This document shows, piece after piece, positions 42,631 to 52,388 of a DNA stretch of 58,459 nt. The notes below the pieces were generated by a model that saw nothing but the letters and a program-made list of their open reading frames with translations, did no database searches and was not told the origin of the DNA. Each line of letters starts with the position of its first letter. Positions within the stretch are counted from its first letter, which is position 1. Source of the DNA: Gordonia araii NBRC 100433. Lineage in GTDB: Bacteria; Actinomycetota; Actinomycetes; Mycobacteriales; Mycobacteriaceae. The stretch is taken from contig NZ_BAEE01000006.1 in NCBI RefSeq assembly GCF_000241265.1, positions 1 to 58,459 of the forward strand, given 5' to 3'. Made by a program: the position numbers and the translations under genes.

Positions 42631-45600
42631 ATGGGGTTGTTCAACCGCAAGCGCGGTGGGTCGTTCGCGCAGGCCGCGGCGGCGGTGATCAAGCAGAACG
42701 TGGGGCACAACGGCGACCGATCGCTGCCGGACCGGGTGGCCGAATACATCGAGACCGGCGCGGGGGAATCGTCGGTGTTGGCGGAGATCGCCGCGGCCCA
42801 ACCGGGCTACTGGACGTCGCAGTGGATGGATGACGAGCGCCGGGCGCGCCAGCGGTTGTATGCCCAACTCGACCAGGCCCCGGCCGAGCAGGGCTGGCGC
42901 TGGGCCCGGGTCACCGGCGCGACGACCCGGCACTTCACGCCGTCGCTCGAGCCGATGGCCGGCGGCGACCGGGTCGAGTGCCTCGTCGACGACCTGACCC
43001 GCTCGTATCACTTCGCAGTGGTGGACGCGAAGCGGCGAGAGTCGGTACCCGTGCACTTGGCGACGCTGGAGGCCATCGTCGAGGCCGGCGGCGGGCAGCG
43101 CGGCGATGTGGTGACCGCGGTGTTCCGTCCCGGGCGCGGCGCCACCACCTACTCGACCACGCGCACCCTGGTGCGCACGCTGCCCGACTATCCGGCGGCG
43201 GTCGCTGATCGCGGCGTGGCGCTGGGGTTGCTCGCCCTCGACGCCCCGGGCGGGTTGCGCGCAGACATCCTGGACAACCTCGCAGCCGTTGCCGACGCGG
43301 CGCTCGCCGATTTCGCGCCCGCCGTGGCCCGTTACCTCGTCGACGGGTCGTCGACGATCCTCACCGCGGCGACGGCGACAGCCCGCCGCTGCCCGGTCGG
43401 GCCCCTGTCGGCGGCGCTGCGCGAGATCGCCGCCACGGCCAAACGCGGCCGCCAACTACGCGCCCTCGATGCGCTGTGGCAGCTCGATGCGGCCGATGGC
43501 GATCGGGACTGGGCGGCCGACATCGTCGCCGGGATCGACTCGGATCCGGCCCGCGACCTCACCGCGTCGTGGGCGGCCACCGCGTCGATCCCCGACCCGA
43601 CACCGCCGCCCCCACCGAGCGCACCGGTTGTGATCGACTGGTCGTTCCCGGTGACGCCGGAAGTCACGGCGGCGCTGCAGACCCTGCAGCGCGGCGTGAA
43701 CAAGGCGACCAGTTATCTGAAGCATCCCTACTTCGACGATTCCGCCCTGGCCGACATCGTGCGGGAGTCGCGGACGCCGCAACCGCCTCGGCGGTTCCGG
43801 GGCGAATCGCGGTACATCGATTCCGGCGACCTCGTCGAGGCCTACGCGGCGACGCCGGGGGTGACCGCCGCGAACCTGGTGACCGTGCTGAACCGGCTCG
43901 GCCAACTGGTCACGTGGCGCGGGGAGGAACTCCACCGCCTGGCCGCAACGACTCTCGCCGATCTTCGGGACCGCACCGGGGAGCCCACCATCGCGCAGAC
44001 CATCGCCATGCTCGACGGCCTCGGATTCGACGGGGCCGCCGTCGTCTCCGCCTCCGGGTGGGAAGGGTGCCTGTCCGGGTGGCCCGACGACGAGGTCGCC
44101 GCACTGGTCGCCGCCCACGTCGACAAGTACGTCGACGTCGCCGAGAACGGCGGGCAGGACTGGTGGAGCGACAGCAGCACGACGGCGCTGACCCTGCTCG
44201 CGCTGGCGGCGCCGTTGCCGACCGGTGCCGCCGACGCGGTGTACCGGTTGGCCTTCGCCGGACCGCGGGACCGGCGGGCCAATGCCCGTCGGGCGTTGGC
44301 CAACGATCCGCGGCGGCATCAACGGGTGGTCGCGGCACTGCGCTCGTCGGCGATCGACACCCGCGTGATCGCAGCGGAGTGGCTCGCCGAGTTCGGCACC
44401 GCCGACGACATCGAGGTCCTCGACGCCCGCTATCACGCTGAGCGCACCGACCGCGGCAAGGATGCGGTGCTCACCGCGCTCGCGGCGCTGGGGCGTTCGC
44501 CGAACCACTACCTCAACCGCGAAACCCTGTCGGCCCAGGTCGCGAAGTCGACAGCGCCCGGGCCCGCCTGGCTAGACTGGGCAGCCGCCCCCACGGTGCG
44601 GTGGTCGGGTGGCGGCGAGCCCGTCGACGAGGCAACGCTGCGCTGGCTCGTCGCGTCGACGGTGAAGGCGAAGAATCCCGAACCGTCGGTGTCGCTGCGC
44701 TACTACCTGGGCCTGCTGGACGCGGCCGATGCCGAGCGCTTCGCCGACTGGCTCCTCGACGCGTGGTGCGCACAGGAGAACAGCGTCGCCGACAAGGGGA
44801 TGCTCGCGATCTGCGCGGCCGCATGCCGCGCCCACGCGGCACCCGTCGCCGAGCACTACATCCGCACCTACTACGGCTGGCGCGCCGCGCAGTGCAAAGC
44901 GCTGTTGGCCATGCTCGGCTGGGTCGACGACCCGTCCGCCGCGCAGCTGCTGCTGTCCATCGCCACCCGGTTCCGGACCGCGGGAATCCAGAAGACGGCC
45001 GGGGAACGGGTCGACGAACTCGCCGAACGCCGCGGATGGTCGTCGGCCGAACTCGCCGACCGCACCGTGCCCGATGCGGGATTCGTCGGCGGTGAGCTAC
45101 TCCTCGACTTCGGCCCGCGCCGCTTCCACGCCCGCATCGCCCCCAACGGGACGGTCGCCCTTTTCGACGACAACGGGGCGCGGCTGAAATCCCTTCCCGC
45201 ACCGCGCATTTCAGATGACGAGACGGCGGCTGCCGAGGCCAAGAAGGCGCTGTCGGCGGCGCGTCGAACCGTGAAAACCGCGGTGAAGCAGGCCACCGAG
45301 CGGCTCTACGAGGCGATGTGTGCCGAACGGGCGTGGTCGGCCGACGACTGGAACCGCTACCTGCGCGGCCACCCGATCGTCGGGATCCTGGCACAACGCC
45401 TGGTCTGGATCGCCGACGACGGCACGGCATTCCGACCCCTCGACGACGGCACGCTGACCGACGTCCACGACGACGAGGTCACCCTGTCGGCGGGCGCGAC
45501 GGTCCAGATCGCGTCGGCCGCCGTCCTCGACGGCGACACCGTGGCGCGGTGGGCGACCCACTTCGACGACTATGACGTCGAGCCGTTGTTCGGACAGTTC

Positions 45601-45987
45601 GCGCCGGTCTACCGCCCACCCAATCCGCAAGCGCGATCCGTCGACGACTTCACCGGCCACCTGCTGGGGATGTTCGCCCTGCGGTCCGCGGCCACCAAGC
45701 GCGGGTACGAGCGCGGGGAAACCGGCGACGGCGGGGTCGTCTTCGACTTCCAGCGCACCTTCCCGATCCTGGGGATCACCGTGACCATCGGATTCTCCGG
45801 CGCCCAACAGCCGTTGGACGACGTCACCGTCGCGCTCAAACAGGTGACTTTCCGCGACTCACGCGGCTCGATGCGCCTGGGCGCGGTACCGTCGGCACTC
45901 CTGTCGGCCGCGGTGGCCGACGCCGCGGCCATCGCCGCACTGGGCGCCTACGAGCCGGACTGGGAGGACAAGGTGGACTACGCATGA
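42631..45987 (+). CDS. DUF4132 protein (YehI/MolR-like), first gene of MoxR-VWA operon
   Basis: A 1118-residue protein. After a basic start (GLFNRKRGGSFAQ) it is mostly alpha-helical with HEAT-like stretches (VIAAEWLAEFGTADDIEVLD, RDRRANARRALANDPRRHQR). The last third carries the DUF4132-type segment: LLDFGPRRFHARIAPNGTVA, LKSLPAPRISDDETAAAEAK, VKTAVKQATERLYEAMCAER then WNRYLRGHPIVGILAQRLVW. The E. coli relative is YehI. It probably acts as a large scaffold or substrate receptor for the MoxR ATPase encoded next, whose start overlaps its stop (ATGA). A putative promoter must lie in the 50 bases before it or further upstream. Confidence 0.85.
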   Translation: MGLFNRKRGGSFAQAAAAVIKQNVGHNGDRSLPDRVAEYIETGAGESSVLAEIAAAQPGYWTSQWMDDERRARQRLYAQLDQAPAEQGWRWARVTGATTRHFTPSLEPMAGGDRVECLVDDLTRSYHFAVVDAKRRESVPVHLATLEAIVEAGGGQRGDVVTAVFRPGRGATTYSTTRTLVRTLPDYPAAVADRGVALGLLALDAPGGLRADILDNLAAVADAALADFAPAVARYLVDGSSTILTAATATARRCPVGPLSAALREIAATAKRGRQLRALDALWQLDAADGDRDWAADIVAGIDSDPARDLTASWAATASIPDPTPPPPPSAPVVIDWSFPVTPEVTAALQTLQRGVNKATSYLKHPYFDDSALADIVRESRTPQPPRRFRGESRYIDSGDLVEAYAATPGVTAANLVTVLNRLGQLVTWRGEELHRLAATTLADLRDRTGEPTIAQTIAMLDGLGFDGAAVVSASGWEGCLSGWPDDEVAALVAAHVDKYVDVAENGGQDWWSDSSTTALTLLALAAPLPTGAADAVYRLAFAGPRDRRANARRALANDPRRHQRVVAALRSSAIDTRVIAAEWLAEFGTADDIEVLDARYHAERTDRGKDAVLTALAALGRSPNHYLNRETLSAQVAKSTAPGPAWLDWAAAPTVRWSGGGEPVDEATLRWLVASTVKAKNPEPSVSLRYYLGLLDAADAERFADWLLDAWCAQENSVADKGMLAICAAACRAHAAPVAEHYIRTYYGWRAAQCKALLAMLGWVDDPSAAQLLLSIATRFRTAGIQKTAGERVDELAERRGWSSAELADRTVPDAGFVGGELLLDFGPRRFHARIAPNGTVALFDDNGARLKSLPAPRISDDETAAAEAKKALSAARRTVKTAVKQATERLYEAMCAERAWSADDWNRYLRGHPIVGILAQRLVWIADDGTAFRPLDDGTLTDVHDDEVTLSAGATVQIASAAVLDGDTVARWATHFDDYDVEPLFGQFAPVYRPPNPQARSVDDFTGHLLGMFALRSAATKRGYERGETGDGGVVFDFQRTFPILGITVTIGFSGAQQPLDDVTVALKQVTFRDSRGSMRLGAVPSALLSAAVADAAAIAALGAYEPDWEDKVDYA

Positions 45988-47087
45988 CCGATCCGCAAGG
46001 CGTGCTGCGCGCCCCGGCCGAACAGACCTACGCCGGTGAACTGAAGCGATTGGCCGAGGCCGACGCGGGGTCTGCCCGCCCGTCGGGCTGGCGGCTGAGC
46101 CCGCGCAGCGTGCGCGGCTTCATCGTCGGCGATCCCGCACTGGGGATCAGCCGCAAGTTTTACGGCGACGACCCGCTCGTCGAGCGCGCCATCGTCACGC
46201 TGATGAGCCAACGCGGCCTGCTCCTCGTCGGGGAGCCGGGAACCGCGAAATCGATGCTGTCCGAACTGCTTTCGGCGGCCATCTCCGGTTCGTCGCAGCG
46301 GGTGGTGCAGGGCAGCGTCGGAACCACCGAGGACAAGATCGCCTACACCTGGAACTATGCGCTGCTCATCGCTGAGGGGCCAAGCGAGCGCGCCCTGGTG
46401 CAGGGCCCGCTGTACCAGGCGATGGCGGCCGGGAGCATCTGCCGCATCGAGGAGATCACGCGCATCCAGCCGGAGATCTCCGATTCACTCATCGGCGTGC
46501 TGTCGGACAAATCCCTGCACATCCCCGAACTCGGCGACGACGCCGATGCGGTGCTCGGCGCGCGGCCGGGGTTCAACGTCATCGCCACCGCCAACCTGCG
46601 CGACCGCGGGGTGAACGAGTTGTCCAGCGCGCTCAAGCGGCGGTTCAACTTCGAGACGGTGGCCCCGCTGGTCGACCGCACGCTGCAGGCCCGGCTCATC
46701 GCCGACCAGACCGCGGGCCTGCTCGACGAGGCCGGCGTGCAGGCGCGCCTCGCGCCCGACGTCGTCGAACTGCTCGTCGACGTGTTCAGCGACCTGCGGT
46801 CGGGGGCGACGGTCGAGGGCACCGCGGTGGCCGCGCCGGCGGCGGTCATGTCCGCCGCCGAGGCCGTCGCGGTCGGGTATGCCGCCGTGCTCGACGCGCA
46901 CTACTTCGACGGCGGGGTCGCGACCGGGGCACATGTGGCGCGCCAGCTCCTCGGCACCGTCCTCAAGGACAACGCCGAGGACGGGCCCAAGCTCGACCAA
47001 TACTTCGACATCGTGGTCCGCGGACGGGCGAAGAAGTCGAAGACGTGGGCGGCCGCACTCGACGGCCACCGCTCCTCACGGGGGTGA
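45984..47087 (+). CDS. MoxR-type AAA+ ATPase (YehL-like)
   Basis: A 367-residue protein. Walker A GEPGTAKS (83-90), Walker B SICRIEEITR with Glu-Glu (156-157) where most relatives have Asp-Glu, sensor 1 IATANLRDRGV, and arginine finger region ALKRRFNFE. The insert around SVGTTEDKIAYTWNYALLIA is typical of the MoxR clade. MoxR ATPases remodel protein targets with VWA partners; the VWA gene is two positions downstream. E. coli YehL is the analogue. Both ends overlap neighbours by 4 bases, so production is tightly coupled. Confidence 0.93.
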   Translation: MTDPQGVLRAPAEQTYAGELKRLAEADAGSARPSGWRLSPRSVRGFIVGDPALGISRKFYGDDPLVERAIVTLMSQRGLLLVGEPGTAKSMLSELLSAAISGSSQRVVQGSVGTTEDKIAYTWNYALLIAEGPSERALVQGPLYQAMAAGSICRIEEITRIQPEISDSLIGVLSDKSLHIPELGDDADAVLGARPGFNVIATANLRDRGVNELSSALKRRFNFETVAPLVDRTLQARLIADQTAGLLDEAGVQARLAPDVVELLVDVFSDLRSGATVEGTAVAAPAAVMSAAEAVAVGYAAVLDAHYFDGGVATGAHVARQLLGTVLKDNAEDGPKLDQYFDIVVRGRAKKSKTWAAALDGHRSSRG

Positions 47088-49531
47088 GGGGGACGTCGGT
47101 CCGGGCAGAGCCGTTGAACGCCAATGACATCCGCGCATTGGCGGCGCGGCTGGTCACTGCCGAACGGGTCATCATCGGGGTGCGCCACCATTCCCCGGCC
47201 TGCGCTCGCGCCGTGCATCTCGCGATCGAGAAGTACCGTCCCGCAGCGGTTCTCGTCGAAGGGCCGCGCTCGTTCAACCCGCTGATCGACGCGCTCACCG
47301 ACAGCCGCACCCGCGCGCCGCTCGCCGTGTATGCCTACACCGAGTCCGCCGGCCGGGGCGCCGCGCGGTTTCGAGGGCTGGGTGCGTACTACCCCTTCTG
47401 CGATTTCTCACCCGAACTCGTGGCCCTGCGGGAGGCGCACGCGGCCGGGATCCCGGCGTCGTTCATCGACCTCGACATCGCCGAACAGCATGCCGTGGTC
47501 AAGCGCGACGACGTGTCGGACATGCAGTGGGACGAGCGGCGGCTGCTGTTCAGCGAAACCCTGGTCGCGATGGCGCAGCGGTTGGGGTGCCGCGACACCG
47601 ATGAGTTGTGGGACCACCTCTTCGAGACCGACATCGTCGATGCCGCCGAGCATTCCGCGCGCATGACCGCCTACTGTGCGCTGGCGCGGGCCGACAGCGC
47701 TCCCGGCGAGCACAAGCGCGACGGCACCGACGCCCGCGAAGCGGAGATGGCGTGGCATATCCGGGAGGCCGTCGCCGAGGCTGATGGTCGTGGGCCGGTG
47801 CTGGTCGTCGTCGGCGGGTACCACGCCGTCGCCCTGCCCGACCTGCTCGAGGACCCGCCGCCCCGACCGGTGATCAAGGCACCGTCGAGCCGGGCCGCGC
47901 TGATCCGCTTCACCTTCGAGCAGGTCGATTCGGTGAACGGTTATGCGTCGGGAATCCGGTCGCCCGGCTGGCGCCAACGGGCCTGGGAGGAGGGGAGGCG
48001 CAAGTGCACCGACCACCGGTCCCGTGCGGCGCGCGAGGTCCTGCTCGACGTCGCGCAGCGGTTGCGGGCGCGCGGCGTGCCGGCCTCGATGCCGACCGTC
48101 GTCGACGCCGCCGAACACGTGGAACGCCTCGCGGCGCTGCGCGGGCGCCCCGGGCCGACCCGCTGGGATGTGCGCGATGCGGTGGCGTCGACCTTTGTGA
48201 AAGGCGACATCGCCGTCGAGGGCATGGTGCCGCTCGCCGTTGCCGAAGCCGTCCTCACCGGGGACAAGGTGGGTCGGGTACCACCGGGCACCGCGACCCC
48301 ACCCCTCGTCGCCGACGCACTGGCGCGGCTGACGGCGGCGCGCCTCGTCGTCGACGATCCGGCGCCGCGGGAACTGTCGCTCGCCGTCTACCGCCGCCCG
48401 GCCCACCGGCAGACGAGTCGGCTGCTCCACGGGTTGGCCCTGTTGGAGGTGCCGTTCGCCTCGCTGGTCGCCGGGCCGGATTTCGTCGTCGGGACCGGGT
48501 TGCACCTGATCAACGAGCGCTGGACGTATCGGTGGTCGCCGGGTACCGAGGCGGGTCTGGTCGAGGCGTCCCGGTACGGGAGCACGCTGCCCGAAGCGGT
48601 GGCCGCGTGTTTTTCCGAAGCGGTCGACGACTTCACCGGACACGCGGGCCGGGGTGCGGCCATGGCGGTGTCGTTGATCGCCCGCAGCTGCGTCATCGGG
48701 GTGCGCGACCTCGACGAGGAGCTGGCCGCCGCGGCGACGACCGCCATCGCCGACGAACCGTCGTTCTGCGCTGCGGCCGCCGCCTGCCACCAGTTGGCGA
48801 TGCTGCACCGTGCGCGGGAACCGTTGGACGCCCGCGACTTTCCCGGGCTCGACGACTTGGCACGGATCGCGTTCCGGCGCGCGGACTACCTGGGCCGACT
48901 CCTGCCGTCGGAATCGCCGACCGAGATGGTGACCGCACTGCTGGCGATGCGGGATGCGCTGAGCGCGGAAAGCGGGGGCGAGTCGGGGGTTCTCGACCAA
49001 CAGGCCGACCGGGACGACTTCGGCGCCGTGGTCCGGTTGTTCGCGCAGGCGCATGAGTCCGCGGAGGTCCGCGGCGCGGCAGCCGGTATCCGCTACACCG
49101 CCGGGGAGTCGACGGCCGAGGATGTCGCCGACGCGCTGCGCGGCTCGTTGTCGGGAACGGTGCCGGTCGTCGAGGCGCTGCCGTTCCTGTCCGGGTTGAT
49201 GCGTACGGCGCGCGAATTCGCCTGGCAGGAGCCACATCTCGTCGAAGTGGTCGGTGCACTGCTGGACGGGTGGACCGAGACGCAGTTCCTCGAGGCGCTT
49301 CCCGCCCTGCGATTGGCGCTGGCCGAGCTCACCCCGGCGGAGACCGATCGCGTCGCGGCCGTCGTGGCGGGGCGGTTGGGCCCAGTCGGCGAGAAAGAGG
49401 GCCCAGTCGGCGAGAATGAGGGCCCAGTCGGCGGGATTGAGGGCCCAGTCGGCGGAAATCGGGAGGTAGCCGATCGTGCGGCGGAACTCCTTGCCGCGCA
49501 AGGACTCTCCGGATGGCTGGGGGTGCCGTGA
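47084..49531 (+). CDS. DUF5682 protein (YehM-like)
   Basis: 815 residues from GTG 47084, overlapping the MoxR stop. The N-terminal domain begins RVIIGVRHHSPACARAVHLA (HHSP at 35-38) and AVLVEGP (Glu59), then FIDLDIAEQHAVV and VVVGGYHAVALPDLL. These histidine and acidic motifs recall the EreA/ChaN-type fold, so a hydrolase-like activity is possible. The rest is helical. Near the C-terminus a 7-residue unit GPVGxxE is repeated four times (bases 49379-49462), probably as a linker before the last 25 residues. E. coli YehM is the analogue. Confidence 0.85.
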   Translation: MRGTSVRAEPLNANDIRALAARLVTAERVIIGVRHHSPACARAVHLAIEKYRPAAVLVEGPRSFNPLIDALTDSRTRAPLAVYAYTESAGRGAARFRGLGAYYPFCDFSPELVALREAHAAGIPASFIDLDIAEQHAVVKRDDVSDMQWDERRLLFSETLVAMAQRLGCRDTDELWDHLFETDIVDAAEHSARMTAYCALARADSAPGEHKRDGTDAREAEMAWHIREAVAEADGRGPVLVVVGGYHAVALPDLLEDPPPRPVIKAPSSRAALIRFTFEQVDSVNGYASGIRSPGWRQRAWEEGRRKCTDHRSRAAREVLLDVAQRLRARGVPASMPTVVDAAEHVERLAALRGRPGPTRWDVRDAVASTFVKGDIAVEGMVPLAVAEAVLTGDKVGRVPPGTATPPLVADALARLTAARLVVDDPAPRELSLAVYRRPAHRQTSRLLHGLALLEVPFASLVAGPDFVVGTGLHLINERWTYRWSPGTEAGLVEASRYGSTLPEAVAACFSEAVDDFTGHAGRGAAMAVSLIARSCVIGVRDLDEELAAAATTAIADEPSFCAAAAACHQLAMLHRAREPLDARDFPGLDDLARIAFRRADYLGRLLPSESPTEMVTALLAMRDALSAESGGESGVLDQQADRDDFGAVVRLFAQAHESAEVRGAAAGIRYTAGESTAEDVADALRGSLSGTVPVVEALPFLSGLMRTAREFAWQEPHLVEVVGALLDGWTETQFLEALPALRLALAELTPAETDRVAAVVAGRLGPVGEKEGPVGENEGPVGGIEGPVGGNREVADRAAELLAAQGLSGWLGVP
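49379..49462 (+). repeat. Four 21-base tandem repeats inside the DUF5682 gene
   Basis: Four units of GGCCCAGTCGGCGAGAAAGAG type start at 49379, 49400, 49421 and 49442, with few differences. They encode GPVGEKE, GPVGENE, GPVGGIE and GPVGGNR. Since the unit is a multiple of three, copy changes would alter linker length without a frameshift. Confidence 0.9.
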
Positions 49532-50691
49532 GCGAACTCGAACGGTGGCGCCTCGTGCTGGGCGGCTTCGCCCGCGACCAACTCGGGCAGGCGCCCGGCG
49601 GTTCGGTCGAAGGGCGTCGCGGGGAAGCCTTGGACTACGTGTACCGGCACGCCTACGTCGGGCGCGACGTCGCACCGGGCGAGGACGAAAGCAACGCCGA
49701 TGCCGACGAACTCGGCGACGAACCGACGAGCGGACTCGGCGCCTCGGCACCACACGCCGTCGTCTGGCTGGGCGAGGTGCGCGACCTGTTCCCGCAGTCG
49801 GTCTGCGACGTCGTCACCGGGCACGCGCTGGATCGCTTTGGCCTCACCGACCTGCTCACCGATCCCGCACTCCTCGACCGGCTTTCGCCGAGCACCGAAC
49901 TCCTCGCGCTGCTCCTGGGGCTGCGCCACTCGATGCCGCCGGAACTCGAGTCGAACCTGCGGCGGCTCATCGCCGCCGTCGTCGACGACCTGCGTGCACG
50001 GCTCGAACCGGAGGTGCGCCGCGCCATGAGCGGGCCCAAGCGCAGCTTCGCCCATTCCCCGATCCCGGTCGCCGCGAACTTCGACGTCGCCGGCACCATC
50101 GCGGCCAACCTGAAGAACTACGACCCGCAGACCGGTCGGATCGTCGTCGAACGGTTGCGCTTCTTCGAACGCCACCGCCGCCACATCGCGTGGGACGTCA
50201 TCCTGTGCGTCGACCAGAGTGGCAGCATGGCCGACTCGGTCATCCACAGTGCGGTGATGGCGGGGATCTTCGCCGGGCTCGGGACGGTGCGGGTCAAGCT
50301 GGTGGTCTTCGACACCGCGGTCGTCGACCTCACGCCGATCGCCGACGACCCCGTCGACGTCTTGATGTCGACGCAGCTCGGTGGCGGCACCGACATCGGC
50401 GGCGCACTGCACTACTGCTCGACCCTGGTCACCAACCCCCGCAACACGGTGCTGGTGCTGCTGTCGGACTTCTGCGAGGGCGGCTCGCCGCACCGCCTGC
50501 TGCAGGTGACCGGCGAACTCGCCGACGCCGGCGTCCACCTGCTGGGCCTGGCGTCGTTGACATTGAAATCCGGCCAGACCCAACCGTTCTACGACCGCCA
50601 GACCGCCCAGCAGATGGCCGCAGCCGGGATGCAGATCGCCGCACTCGACCCGCGGGGCCTGGCCGACTGGCTCGTCGGGGTCATGTCATGA
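49528..50691 (+). CDS. VWA-domain protein (YehP-like)
   Basis: 387 residues from GTG 49528, overlapping the DUF5682 stop (GTGA). The N-terminal ~215 residues are helical. The C-terminal VWA domain has an intact metal site: VDQSGSMADS (Asp229, Ser231, Ser233) and the threonine in LGGGTDIGGAL. NYDPQTGRIVVERLRFFERH just before it is typical of the YehP group. VWA proteins pair with MoxR ATPases as adaptors that present targets. The next gene overlaps by 4 bases. Confidence 0.92.
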   Translation: MSELERWRLVLGGFARDQLGQAPGGSVEGRRGEALDYVYRHAYVGRDVAPGEDESNADADELGDEPTSGLGASAPHAVVWLGEVRDLFPQSVCDVVTGHALDRFGLTDLLTDPALLDRLSPSTELLALLLGLRHSMPPELESNLRRLIAAVVDDLRARLEPEVRRAMSGPKRSFAHSPIPVAANFDVAGTIAANLKNYDPQTGRIVVERLRFFERHRRHIAWDVILCVDQSGSMADSVIHSAVMAGIFAGLGTVRVKLVVFDTAVVDLTPIADDPVDVLMSTQLGGGTDIGGALHYCSTLVTNPRNTVLVLLSDFCEGGSPHRLLQVTGELADAGVHLLGLASLTLKSGQTQPFYDRQTAQQMAAAGMQIAALDPRGLADWLVGVMS

Positions 50692-52388
50692 GCAACAGAG
50701 CCGCGATTGCGGCCAGGTGTGCCCGCCTCGACGACGAGGCGTGGGCGGCGCGCGCCAGCGCCGGGCTGGTGCGGCGGGCCCGCAAGGATCTGGCGGCCGC
50801 CGATCCGGTGGTGGTCGCCGACGACGCCGAGCTGCTCGTCGCGGTGGCCGGCGCGCACGTCCGGTTCGACGACGGTGGCCCGGAGACGGCCCGGTGCGAC
50901 TGCCCCGCCGTCGGGGTCTGCCGCCACCTCATCGCCGCCTGCCTCTGGTTGGGGACCGGGGTCCAACCGGCGCCCGAGGCGGTGCCGACGGCGGATGACG
51001 ACACCGGGTCGACCCGCGCCGAACTGGCCCGCCACGAGGCGCGGGCACAGATGCGCAGCGCCGTGGCAAAGTTGTTGGCCGAGATCGTCGTCGTCGGTAT
51101 CGCGCACGCATCGGCGGCGACCGTGGAGCGCTGCTCGGCGGCGGCCATCTCGGCGCAGGTTGCCGAGCACTACCGGTTGGCGGCCGCGTTGCGCCGCATC
51201 GCCGATCATCTGCGCCGCATCGTCGCGCGCACGGCCGGTGCCGGTGAGGCGCATGTCGCCGCCGACCTCGCGTCGACCCTGGCGCTGATCGGTGCGCTGG
51301 ACGCGGTGCCGGTGGGGACGCCGCCGCCGGTCGACCTCATCGGGGTGGGGCGCACCGGCTACGAGAAGGTCGCCCGGCTGTCGCTGGTCGGGCTGGGCAG
51401 CTATCCGTGGCAGACGGCGTCGGGATACCGGGGCCTGACGACCCTGTTCTGGTCGCGCGGGGACGGCCGGTTCCTCTCGTCGACGCTGACCCGCCCGGTC
51501 GCGACCGCACCGGGCTTCGACCCGGTGGCCGCCTATTCGTCGGCGCCGGTGTGGCCGGGGTTGGCGTCGGCGAGCCGGGCGGCCGGGGCCGAGATCGACC
51601 TCGCGCGGGCGCGGCGCAATCCGAACGGGCGTCTCTCCGGCGGCGATGACACCCTCGCCCAGCACGAGCCGGCCAGCTCGGCGGAACTGTTCGCGGCGCT
51701 GTCCCCGATCCGGCGGTGGGCCGACCTTGCCCATGCCGGGGAGCCGGTCGGATTGCTCGAGCCCCGAGACGAACTGGGGGATTGGGTGGTGCTGGCCCCG
51801 ACCGCGGCGCGCGAACCCCGCTTCGACGAGGTGCGCCAGCGGGTCGAGTGGCCGTTAATCGACTCCGTCGGCGCCGACGTCGCCGTTCGCCTGCGGTATT
51901 CGGAGTACACCGCGAACGCGGTGGCGCGGCTGCGGGCGGTGGCGTGGCAGCCGGAGCTGCTGGTCGTCGGGCGGGTCGACCGCTCCGAGGAGGGACTGGC
52001 GCTGATGCCGCTCAGCCTGATCCGGCCGCATCTGTCGTGTGCCGACTCGCCGGTGGACTGCCTCTACTTCGACAAGCCGCCCTTGAGGACAAGGAGCACG
52101 GCCGTGGCCGGGCCCCGCGTCGAGACGGTTGCGCCGACGCCGAGCGCGATGGACGACTTCCTGGCGTGGCTGCAGCGGATCGTCGAACGCGGGATCGCCC
52201 CGTCGCGGGCGCCGGGGGTCGCCGAGGAGCTGCGCCGGCGTCACCGGGAGTTGCGCGCGGCCGGGTTCACGGTGTTCCCGGCCGATGTCGACGTCGAGCC
52301 CGCGGTCCAGGTGCTGCGGAGTTACGCGATCGCCGAGCAGGTCCGGCGACTCAGGGATTCGTACCTCGAACCGCGGGAGGATGGTTGA
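50688..52388 (+). CDS. SWIM zinc-finger protein (YehQ-like)
   Basis: 566 residues from ATG 50688, overlapping the VWA stop. The SWIM motif CDCPAVGVCRH (Cys70, Cys72, Cys78, His80) follows VRFDDGGPETAR, the usual CxCxnCxH arrangement. The remainder is a long mixed domain (YEKVARLSLVGLGSYPWQT, SGYRGLTTLFWSRGDGRF) that matches the YehQ layout. SWIM fingers bind DNA, RNA or protein. Here it is probably the recognition or nucleic-acid part of the operon's machine. Confidence 0.9.
   Translation: MSNRAAIAARCARLDDEAWAARASAGLVRRARKDLAAADPVVVADDAELLVAVAGAHVRFDDGGPETARCDCPAVGVCRHLIAACLWLGTGVQPAPEAVPTADDDTGSTRAELARHEARAQMRSAVAKLLAEIVVVGIAHASAATVERCSAAAISAQVAEHYRLAAALRRIADHLRRIVARTAGAGEAHVAADLASTLALIGALDAVPVGTPPPVDLIGVGRTGYEKVARLSLVGLGSYPWQTASGYRGLTTLFWSRGDGRFLSSTLTRPVATAPGFDPVAAYSSAPVWPGLASASRAAGAEIDLARARRNPNGRLSGGDDTLAQHEPASSAELFAALSPIRRWADLAHAGEPVGLLEPRDELGDWVVLAPTAAREPRFDEVRQRVEWPLIDSVGADVAVRLRYSEYTANAVARLRAVAWQPELLVVGRVDRSEEGLALMPLSLIRPHLSCADSPVDCLYFDKPPLRTRSTAVAGPRVETVAPTPSAMDDFLAWLQRIVERGIAPSRAPGVAEELRRRHRELRAAGFTVFPADVDVEPAVQVLRSYAIAEQVRRLRDSYLEPREDG

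Noticed and set aside
47408..49753. A 781-codon open frame antisense to the DUF5682 gene
   Set aside because: Arg/Gly-rich composition with no recognisable motif; the plus-strand gene is well supported by motifs and 4-base overlaps.
49476..52388. A 970-codon plus-strand frame joining the VWA region to the SWIM gene
   Set aside because: The part before 50688 is a shadow of the VWA gene in another frame. The real SWIM start is ATG 50688, overlapping the VWA stop.
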